Origin: CAYYNP01 sp964472545
GTDB taxonomy: Bacteria > Planctomycetota > Planctomycetia > Pirellulales > Thermoguttaceae
Assembly (NCBI GenBank): GCA_964472545.1
Contig: CAYYNP010000317.1
Coordinates: 1-11,348 of the forward strand
Length of the DNA: 11,348 bases
Reading direction: 5' to 3'
Shown: in pieces, positions 1-5,630 of the stretch
Layout of the letters: every line of letters starts with the position of its first letter
Numbering within the stretch: the stretch's first letter is position 1
Notes under the pieces: model-generated
What the model was told of the DNA's origin: nothing
The model's input: the letters and a program-made list of their open reading frames with translations, nothing else
The model's database searches: none
Program-made: the position numbers and the translations under genes

Positions 1-217
1 ACTGTTGCTTAGCTGGACCACGGTTTTGTGCCAAACCCGTTGAAACAAAACACGATTCCAATGAATCTCCCGTCAATCGCGGAATCACTATCAGGCAAAT
101 GATGCCGATCAGCGTTGCCGCCGCGACCACCTCCAACAGCGAGAACCCCCGGCAAACCGCGGTTTTCACGCGGATACTGCGGTTTCGCGGTTGCGGTGGG
201 CAGTAAGAAGCACTCAT
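1..217 (-). CDS. Type II secretion/type IV pilus pseudopilin, N-terminal part
   Basis: Seventy-two codons read from an ATG at 217 and stay open to the left edge, so only the N-terminus is present. Residues 23-29 read RGFSLLE, the class III (prepilin peptidase) signal: cleavage would follow Gly24, leaving Phe25 as the new N-terminus and Glu29 at the conserved +5 position. Residues 30-48 form the hydrophobic helix that anchors pseudopilins in the inner membrane and packs them into the pseudopilus. The leader before the cleavage site is long (24 residues) and basic. A GGAG ribosome-binding site sits 5 bases before the ATG (223-226 on the plus strand). The gene starts 18 bp after the platform-protein gene ends, so it is almost certainly co-transcribed with it. 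Which pseudopilin it is (G, H, I or J type) cannot be decided without the C-terminal domain. Confidence 0.88.
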   Translation of the reverse strand, partial: MSASYCPPQPRNRSIRVKTAVCRGFSLLEVVAAATLIGIICLIVIPRLTGDSLESCFVSTGLAQNRGPAKQQ

Positions 218-235
218 GGAAACTCCGTTTGCACG

Positions 236-1402
236 TTACCCGTTGCCGACGGCGCTCATCATGTCGAACATCGGCAAGTAGATGGCCAGCAGGATCACGG
301 CGATCGCAGCAGCCAACGAGATCGTGAGGATCGGTTCGATCGTGCCGACCATAACGTTCGTGTGCCGTTCGATCTCCTGTTCGAGGTGGCGGCGGATCTC
401 GGTGGTGGCTTCGCTCAGGCTTCCGGTCTGTTCGCCCACGGCGATCAACTGGCTGACCACCGGCGGGAACAGGTCGCCGAGCATCTCCAGTTCGCGCCCG
501 AAGCGCTCGCCCCGGGTAACCGCCGCTTGCAGGTCGTGGACGCTTTGGCGCACGGCCCGATTGCCGATCGAGCGGGCGGAGATATCCAGCGCGTCGACCA
601 CCTTGAAGCCCGACTGGATCATGTCGCCGAAGACGTCCATGAATTGCAGCACGGCCAGGTTGCGAAACCAGTCGCCCAACAACGGCAACCGCAACAGGAA
701 GCGATCCATCGCGGTGGCGAAGTCCGCTTGTCGGCGGGCCCGTTTCACGAACACCACACCGCCGATACCCGCCAGCAGGACGATCCAGCCGTAGCCGACC
801 GCCAATTCGCCGGCGGTCATCAGCGCCCGGGTGACGCCGGGCAAGGGGACGTGGGCCTCGGCGTAGATCTCGTCGAAGACCGGAATCACGAAGACCAGCA
901 TAAACGTCACCGCCAGCGAGCCCGCCACGATCAGAATCATCGGGTAGGCCAGCTTGCGAACGACTTGTGAGCGAACGCGATTGGCCTTTTCGACCTGATC
1001 GGCGATGCGTGCGAGCGAGCTTCCGATCATACCGGCCCGTTCGCCCGCCCGGACCTGGTTGACCATCACTTCGGTAAACGTGGCCGGGAATTCGCCCAGC
1101 GCGTTGCTGAACGTCTCGCCGATCTCGACTTTCCGCTTCAGCGTCTGCAGCATCTCGACGTATTTGCGTACCGAGCGTTCGCGGGCGAGCGTGTCCAGGG
1201 CCTTCGGCAATGCCAGGCCGTGGCCCACCAGCGTGGCCAGGTTGCGGAGGATGAAGCTCAGGTCGTGGCGCTTGACCTTCAGCAACGAAGCGTCGCGCTT
1301 CGAGCGGTTGCCCAGCAGTGAGGCAAGGCCGGCAGGCGACGCGCTGCTCGCAGACGCGGCACGGCCGCCAGGTACGTTGAAGTTGCCTTTTGCTGTGGAC
1401 AT
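236..1402 (-). CDS. gspF: GspF/PilC-family inner-membrane platform protein
   Basis: A 388-residue protein, the usual size for the family. It carries two repeated T2SSF helical domains (about residues 46-170 and 248-372), each with the pattern of a short helix, a conserved Gly-rich turn (LVGHGLALPKAL at 58-69; MIQSGFKVVDAL at 261-272) and a second block (VRAGERAGMIGSSL at 117-130; IAVGEQTGSLSEA at 320-332). Three membrane segments are visible near 155-177, 205-219 and 357-378. GspF/PilC proteins sit in the inner membrane and couple the assembly ATPase to pseudopilus extension. The frame is open upstream to 1639, but that would overlap the ATPase gene by more than 200 bases, so I chose the ATG at 1402, 20 bp after the ATPase stop and followed by a low-complexity Ser/Ala linker. 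No good ribosome-binding site is visible there, which suggests translational coupling. Whether it serves a secretion system or a pilus is open. Confidence 0.93.
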   Translation of the reverse strand: MSTAKGNFNVPGGRAASASSASPAGLASLLGNRSKRDASLLKVKRHDLSFILRNLATLVGHGLALPKALDTLARERSVRKYVEMLQTLKRKVEIGETFSNALGEFPATFTEVMVNQVRAGERAGMIGSSLARIADQVEKANRVRSQVVRKLAYPMILIVAGSLAVTFMLVFVIPVFDEIYAEAHVPLPGVTRALMTAGELAVGYGWIVLLAGIGGVVFVKRARRQADFATAMDRFLLRLPLLGDWFRNLAVLQFMDVFGDMIQSGFKVVDALDISARSIGNRAVRQSVHDLQAAVTRGERFGRELEMLGDLFPPVVSQLIAVGEQTGSLSEATTEIRRHLEQEIERHTNVMVGTIEPILTISLAAAIAVILLAIYLPMFDMMSAVGNG

Positions 1403-1422
1403 CGCAGATACTGTGGGAGTTT

Positions 1423-3111
1423 CTAGCTCGAGATCTTGTAGAAGACCTCTTCGATCGTCGTACGGCCGGCCAGCGCCTGGTTCAAACCGGCGGTGGCCAA
1501 CTCGACCATTCCTTCGGCCACGGCCACCTCGCGAAGCTTCGTCGACGGCATGTTCCGCTCGATCGCTTCGGCCAGCGGTGGAGTGACGGCCATGATCTCG
1601 AAGATCGCCAGCCGTCCGGCGTAGCCGCTGCCAAAACACTTCTTGCAGCCGCGGCCGTGGAAGAACGTGGCGTCCTCGTGCAGCTTGCGGCCTTTGGTCA
1701 ACGAATCCAGCAGCATTTGATTCGGAGCGACGGGCTCTTTGCAGTGTGGGCAGATGCTTCGCAACAGCCGCTGGGCAATCGAACCGAGCAAAGCCCCGCC
1801 GATCTTGAACGGGTCGACCCCGAGGTCGTTCAGCCGGGCCACCGCGCCGACGGCGTCGTTGGTGTGCAGCGTGCTGATCAGCAAGTGGCCGGTCAACGCG
1901 GCCTGCACGCCGGTGGTCGCCGTCTCGTGGTCGCGAATCTCACCCACCATGATCACGTCGGGGTCCTGCCGCATGATGTATTTCAACGCGTTGGCGAAAC
2001 CCAGCCCGTGCTCGTTGTCGGAGGCCACCTGGTTGATGCCCGGCAGGCGGTTCTCGACCGGGTCTTCCACGGTCACGATGTTTCGAGAGATGGAGTTCAG
2101 CGCCGTCAGCACCGCGTACATCGTGGTCGTCTTGCCGGAACCGGTAGGGCCGGTGACGACGAACATCCCGTGCGGCTTGTCGATCAAGGTCTGGATCAGT
2201 TCGCGTTCGTGCGGGTTCAGCCCCAACTGGTCCAACGTGGCGATCTGCCCGCTATCGTCGAGGATCCGCATCACGACCTTCTCGCCGCCGACGGTCGGGA
2301 TGGTGCTCACGCGGAAGTTGGCCTTGGTGCCGCTGCCCTCGATCGTCAGGTGGCCGTCTTGCGGGCGCCGATTCTCGGTGGTGTCCATGTCGGCCATCAC
2401 CTTGATCCGCGCGACCACGGCCTCTTCGATGTGTTCGGGAATGGTCATCACCTGCTGCAACTCGCCGTCGACCCGATAGCGGGCCCGCATTTCCGGCACG
2501 TGCGGCTCGAGGTGGATGTCGCTGGCCCCGGCGTCGACCGCTCCGGTGAGGATCGCGCGGACCAGCCGCACCACCGGGGCGTCTTCCTCTTCCGACGCGT
2601 CGAGCAAGGCGTCGTCGTCGCGTGCCGGTCCGGTGCGGTCGAGATCGGCCAGCTTCATGTCGACGATCGTCTGCCGGGCGACGATCCGGTCGTCGAACCC
2701 GCGGTCGAGCGTGGCCTGCAAGTCGGCCTCCAACGTAACCACCGGCTCGACGTGATAGCCGGTGATCAGCTCCGTCTCGGAGATCGTCTCGATGTCGTCC
2801 GGCGCGGCCATCGCCAGGGTCATCGTGCCGTCTTCCACGGCGACCGGCACCGCCTGGCGAGAGCGGGCCATCTCTTCCGGCAGCAGGCGCACCAGTTGCG
2901 GATTGACCGTCTCCGGGACGAGTTGCCGAAAGGGCACCTCGAACTGTTCGGCCAGGGCGTCGCCGAGCTGCTCGACCGTGACCAGCCCACGGCGCAAGAG
3001 CACCATCCCGAGCATGCCCTTCTCGGTCGCTTGCACCGCCAGGGCACTCTCGACTTGGGCCTCGGTAATGATGCCTTGTTGGACCAGGATGTCGCCGAGC
3101 CGTCCGGCCAT
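1423..3111 (-). CDS. gspE: GspE/PilB-family secretion or pilus assembly ATPase
   Basis: A full-length 562-residue hexameric AAA-type ATPase that powers pseudopilus assembly from the cytoplasmic face. The N-terminal MshEN/GspE-N domain (about 1-150) begins with the typical LGDILVQQGIIT pattern. The catalytic half has the Walker A loop GPTGSGKT (321-328), the aspartate box around IVTVEDPVE (345-353), the Walker B element DVIMVGEIRD (385-394) and the histidine box TGHLLISTLHTNDA (407-420). Four cysteines in two CxxC pairs (454/457 and 489/492) form the zinc-binding site typical of GspE and PilB. All catalytic residues are present, so it should be active. An acidic linker (about 164-177) joins the two halves. 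The ATG at 3111 has an AAGGAA sequence about 8 bases upstream. The gene is followed after 20 bp by the platform-protein gene. GspE and PilB cannot be told apart with certainty from sequence alone. Confidence 0.95.
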   Translation of the reverse strand: MAGRLGDILVQQGIITEAQVESALAVQATEKGMLGMVLLRRGLVTVEQLGDALAEQFEVPFRQLVPETVNPQLVRLLPEEMARSRQAVPVAVEDGTMTLAMAAPDDIETISETELITGYHVEPVVTLEADLQATLDRGFDDRIVARQTIVDMKLADLDRTGPARDDDALLDASEEEDAPVVRLVRAILTGAVDAGASDIHLEPHVPEMRARYRVDGELQQVMTIPEHIEEAVVARIKVMADMDTTENRRPQDGHLTIEGSGTKANFRVSTIPTVGGEKVVMRILDDSGQIATLDQLGLNPHERELIQTLIDKPHGMFVVTGPTGSGKTTTMYAVLTALNSISRNIVTVEDPVENRLPGINQVASDNEHGLGFANALKYIMRQDPDVIMVGEIRDHETATTGVQAALTGHLLISTLHTNDAVGAVARLNDLGVDPFKIGGALLGSIAQRLLRSICPHCKEPVAPNQMLLDSLTKGRKLHEDATFFHGRGCKKCFGSGYAGRLAIFEIMAVTPPLAEAIERNMPSTKLREVAVAEGMVELATAGLNQALAGRTTIEEVFYKISS

Positions 3112-3159
3112 CGGGGAGGTTTCCTTCTATATCGGTCTTGTTGCCTGTCTTTGAATAAT

Positions 3160-3246
3160 GGGTGCCATGCCCACGCTTGGGTGGGCATGAGGGCGGCTCC
3201 GTTCGTGTTTTTGGTGCATGCCCACGCAAGCGTGGGCATGGCACCC
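3160..3246. repeat. Paired-palindrome intergenic element (CATGCCCACGC family)
   Basis: Two copies of a CATGCCCAC palindrome face each other in the gap between the response regulator and ATPase genes. The left copy (3166-3189) has a 9-bp stem with a 6-base loop. The right copy (3217-3240) has an 11-bp stem with only AA at the centre. The outer 16 bases (3160-3175 and 3231-3246) are exact inverted repeats, so the whole 87-bp unit can also fold on itself. This looks like a mobile or amplified palindromic repeat. It lies between two genes of a likely co-transcribed cluster and could attenuate or stabilise the message. Confidence 0.85.
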
Positions 3247-3257
3247 GACTATCGAAT

Positions 3258-3650
3258 CTACAGCGATTTGCCCACCGCTTGCAGCATGGCTTCCAGTTTC
3301 TGTTCGAGCATCGTTGGGTTGTAGGGGATCACCAGGTAGTCCTTGGCTCCGGCGGCGTGTGCCCGCTCGACCTCGTGTAGGTCGGCGTTGCTGGAGATTA
3401 CCAGGATGGGGATCTCGGCCGTTCGCGGCTCGTTGCTGATGCGATTGGTCAGCTCGAATCCGTCGACGTCGGGCAGCGTGGTGTCGAGGATGATCGCGTC
3501 GGGCATCTGCCGCTCGATGGCCTCGGTGGCCTCTTCGCCCGACGCGGCCGTCTCGATCCGGTAGCCCAGCAGTTCCAGCCGAAACCCGGTTACCTCGGCC
3601 AGCAGCGGGTCTTCCTCGATCAGCAACACTTGTGGGGAATCGTACGACAT
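3258..3650 (-). CDS. Single-domain response regulator (CheY-like receiver)
   Basis: A 130-residue stand-alone receiver domain with no output domain. The (beta/alpha)5 pattern is complete: VLLIEED at 8-14 with the acidic pair Glu12/Glu13 (usually Asp-Asp), the phospho-acceptor Asp56 in AIILDTTLPDVDGFEL, Ser86 in the Thr/Ser switch position, and DYLVIPY at 104-110. In nearly all active receivers the last motif reads K-P; here it is Ile108-Pro109, so the conserved lysine that contacts the phosphate is missing. The ATG at 3650 has AGGA 6 bases upstream. The gene lies 146 bp before the assembly ATPase on the same strand, so a role in controlling pseudopilus or pilus activity, as for PilG/PilH-type regulators, is plausible but inferred. 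No histidine kinase is present in the window. Confidence 0.93.
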   Translation of the reverse strand: MSYDSPQVLLIEEDPLLAEVTGFRLELLGYRIETAASGEEATEAIERQMPDAIILDTTLPDVDGFELTNRISNEPRTAEIPILVISSNADLHEVERAHAAGAKDYLVIPYNPTMLEQKLEAMLQAVGKSL

Positions 3651-3679
3651 GGCAGTCCTGATGCCTCGGTGTTTTCCAG

Positions 3680-3700
3680 CCGGCGCAATGCTAGCGCCGG
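3680..3700. repeat. GC-rich hairpin CCGGCGC...GCGCCGG
   Basis: A perfect 7-bp inverted repeat (3680-3686 and 3694-3700) with a 7-base loop, 30 bp upstream of the response-regulator start. It lacks a T-run, so it is not a standard intrinsic terminator. It belongs to the dense set of small palindromes in this gap. Confidence 0.6.
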
Positions 3701-3775
3701 ACCTTGCCCACCGACAAACGTACGTTGACGGCGCGGCAAGTCAAAAGCCGGAGCGGCCGCATGGCTGAAGGGTGG

Positions 3776-3802
3776 CTGGGGCAGAGCGCAGCGGTGCCCC
3801 AG
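3776..3802. repeat. Hairpin CTGGGGCA...TGCCCCAG
   Basis: A perfect 8-bp inverted repeat (3776-3783 and 3795-3802) with an 11-base loop, GAGCGCAGCGG. It lies in the 304-bp gap between the PilX-like and response-regulator genes and looks like another dispersed palindromic repeat family. No gene is seen in this gap. Confidence 0.7.
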
Positions 3803-3815
3803 TTGACTCCCGGTG

Positions 3816-3894
3816 CCCAAGCTCCAGCTTGGGGACCCGGCTCACCGAAGCAGAGCTTCGCAGTCGCGCGTTCCCAAGCTGGAGTTTGGGAACG
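3816..3894. repeat. Paired-palindrome intergenic element (CCCAAGCT family)
   Basis: The left unit (3816-3833) is a palindrome with 8-bp arms CCCAAGCT/AGCTTGGG. The right unit (3869-3894) has 9-bp arms CGTTCCCAA/TTGGGAACG around GCTGGAGT. The two cores are near inverted copies of each other. Between them is a smaller hairpin, CGAAG-CAGAG-CTTCG (3846-3860). The layout is the same as in the elements at 3160 and 8124, although the sequence family differs. Confidence 0.75.
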
Positions 3895-3900
3895 AGGTTG

Positions 3901-3950
3901 CCCCCGCCCTCCACCCTCCAACTCCCAACCCCAACTCCCAACTCCGAACC
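3901..3950. repeat. C-rich CCAACTCC-type tandem tract
   Basis: Degenerate repeats of CCAACTCC/CCAACCCC fill this stretch right after the stop codon of the PilX-like gene. On the transcribed strand the tract is G-rich, with at least four runs of three or more G separated by loops of 2-7 bases, so the 3' end of that message could form a G-quadruplex. The tandem pattern is seen directly; the fold is inferred. Confidence 0.65.
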
Positions 3951-3954
3951 CCCT

Positions 3955-4350
3955 CTAGTTCTGCTCCACCGTCACCTCCACCCGCCGGGTAGTATCGCCT
4001 GCCGTGCCTGTGCCGGTGATGACGATCGTACTGCCGGATTCTACGGCCGCGGCTTCGTACGTATTCCCGCTGCCGGCAGGAAACTCGATCGGGCCGATAG
4101 TGAAGTCCTCGTACGCATCTTCGGAATACTCCATCACGGCCAACGCGTGATGCGCCCCGGCCCCGGCCAGGTAGAGCGCTCGTTCGTACCGTTCGGTATG
4201 CCGCAGGGCGGTCATCTCGAGCATCTGCGTATCGACCATGTTGACCACCAGCACCGTGGTCAGCGACATCACGAAGATCACCAACAGCAGGGCAACGCCG
4301 CGGCGGGGCGCCGGCGAGCGTGACGTTGACGGATTCGTGTGGATCGACAT
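3955..4350 (-). CDS. PilX/GspK-like minor pseudopilin
   Basis: A 131-residue protein with a basic leader ending in RRG (16-18), a 20-residue hydrophobic helix (about 19-39, starting VALLLVIF) and then an amphipathic stretch with the pattern ERYERALYLAGAGAHHAL (54-70). That layout matches the N-terminal domain of PilX and GspK-type minor pilins, which lack the Glu at +5 found in major pilins. The rest (75-131) is a short beta-rich domain. The protein would be processed at Gly18 by prepilin peptidase and inserted in the inner membrane, where such proteins prime or cap the pseudopilus. It is shorter than typical GspK (about 300 residues), so PilX-like is the safer call. No clear ribosome-binding site precedes the ATG at 4350. 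It lies upstream of the response regulator and ATPase on the same strand. Confidence 0.78.
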   Translation of the reverse strand: MSIHTNPSTSRSPAPRRGVALLLVIFVMSLTTVLVVNMVDTQMLEMTALRHTERYERALYLAGAGAHHALAVMEYSEDAYEDFTIGPIEFPAGSGNTYEAAAVESGSTIVITGTGTAGDTTRRVEVTVEQN

Positions 4351-4900
4351 GGGGCGACTCGAGGCGGGTGGGGATTGTCTCTAGAAAAGTGTACGGCGCA
4401 GGCTATCTTCGCGCTCGCCGTGCCGACCAAACCACTTCCGCAATGGAGTTCTTGCCACGCTTTGATGGTTGGGTGTGTTTCGGTGGCCGAGTGGTTCGCG
4501 CGTAAGCCGTTGACCCACATTGACTTGCACCGAGAGGCATGCAGCGACAGTCTACCCCCCCATTAGTGGCGCCGACCAACAAACGGCCGTTCCTAATCGC
4601 AACCCACGTTCTGCCAACACGTTACGGCAACGGGCCCACCGAACCCGCCGGTCAACAATTCGCCAGCCAACTTACGTCGCCCCACTCCGCCAACTCGGCG
4701 ACGCAACACCTTCGGTGCCTGCATGTTGCGCCGCCACGTCGTTCTGGCCGATCGCCGTAAGTCGACGCCGCTTGGGGTTGACTCAGGAAGAACATCGTGT
4801 AATTGCGCCGTCGCGAGGCAATCTTGCCCGGCCCGCAGCCATCTGCTTAGTGACGCGAGGATCCCTCCAGATGTTGCCGAGAAAGGCGTGGGCCCATCGG
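4351..4900. other. About 550 bp without a recognisable gene
   Basis: No frame on either strand gives a protein I recognise. The open frames here are short and of low-complexity or Arg/Ser/Pro-rich composition, as expected for chance frames in GC-rich DNA. I see no complete tRNA or other RNA gene, no strong promoter and no T-run terminator. The stretch separates the pilin-like gene from the decayed DUF4365 gene and may include older decayed sequence or the promoter region of the pilin cluster. Confidence 0.5.
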
Positions 4901-5523
4901 TTACGGCCGAGCCGGTTTCAGTGCCTTCTCCCGCCAACGGCGTACGCTCATCACGTCGAAGCGGTTGCCGCCGAACTCGATCTGCCGCACCTGCTTCTGG
5001 CCGTTGTTGGTGACCTCTCTTAGCTTAGATGGTCGCGAACCTCCATCCAGCGGACGTTGGCCGTCGAACTGCGGTGGGCAAGCAGCACGGGCGAGTCGTG
5101 GTTCATCCAGTACTCGGCGTGCCGCTGCTCCGGAATTCTGAAGATCTCCGCCTTGTCCCGCTTGCGCACCGTCAGGTAGGAATCACCCGACTTGAGTTGC
5201 AGGTAAACGCGCTTGCCGGTCGCGTTGCCGTCATCGTCCTTGAACTCGATCTCCGCGTCGATGCCGTGATCGCTGACGGTCAACTCGCGGCAGATCTGGC
5301 CCGCCAGGGCGACGGTCGAGATCACCTTGCCCACCAAAACCCGCTCCTTGCTCTCGGCGTCGAGCTTGATGTTCGATTGCTCCGCCAGGTCGCGAACACG
5401 TTGCTGGACGGCCGGGTCGGCAAACTGCCGTTCCAGTTCGTCCCACAATTCCAACGTCTCGTCGCAGCGTTGGCAGTTGACCGTCGCATGCTGGCCGTGC
5501 CGGCCGAGGTCGCAGTCCGACTA
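4901..5523 (-). pseudogene. Decayed zinc-ribbon/DUF4365 gene (C-terminal remnant)
   Basis: From 5520 to 5023 one frame encodes 166 residues, beginning with a Cys-rich stretch (SDCDLGRH, then NCQRCDE) and continuing into a DUF4365 domain. That domain has GIDAEIEF followed by KRVYLQLKSGDSYL, the D...E...QxK arrangement of PD-(D/E)XK nuclease-like folds, and then HAEYWMNHDSPVLL. The frame ends at TAA 5020-5022. Shifting by one base there continues the family's expected C-terminus (REVTNNGQ, RQIEFGGNRFDV, then VRRWREKAL) to a TAA at 4901-4903, so one base has probably been lost near 5020-5025. A second lesion is the in-frame TAG at 5521-5523. DUF4365 of this type usually ends large TIR or Roc-COR multidomain proteins (from memory), and no such upstream body remains. 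A shorter product from the TTG at 5454 is possible but unlikely to be complete. The DUF4365 call is firm; the pseudogene status is probable. Confidence 0.75.
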
Positions 5524-5630
5524 CCCCCAGCGTCTGTAGGATCTGGTCCTCCTGCGAAGCGAAGACCAGCCGGCAATGTGCTTGTGATCTGCGTAGAGCT
5601 GGCGATCTCCTGGGGACTCACAGACAGGCA

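Noticed and set aside
191..970. Plus-strand open frame opposite gspF
   Set aside because: Its composition is typical of an antisense shadow (His, Gln, Asp, Arg), and it covers the conserved gspF region.
1403..1639. N-terminal extension of GspF to an upstream start
   Set aside because: It would overlap gspE by more than 200 bases, and the extra residues show no family similarity; the ATG at 1402 gives the normal length.
1390..3324. Long open frame on the plus strand opposite the ATPase and response-regulator genes
   Set aside because: It is antisense to gspE with its intact Walker motifs; its product is rich in His, Gln, Arg and Asp with no domain, as expected from reverse-complement reading of GC-rich codons.
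3160..3894. Possible CRISPR array from repeated palindromes
   Set aside because: The units are inverted pairs of different families, not direct repeats with regular spacers, and no cas gene is present.
4482..4500. Sequence GGTGGCCGAGTGGTTCGCG resembling the 5' part of a tRNA-Ser or tRNA-Leu
   Set aside because: No anticodon arm, T-loop or matching acceptor strand follows, so it is not a tRNA.
4593..4937. Minus-strand open frame of 114 codons in the gap
   Set aside because: No family resemblance and no ribosome-binding site; it also overlaps, in another frame, the recognisable C-terminal end of the DUF4365 remnant.
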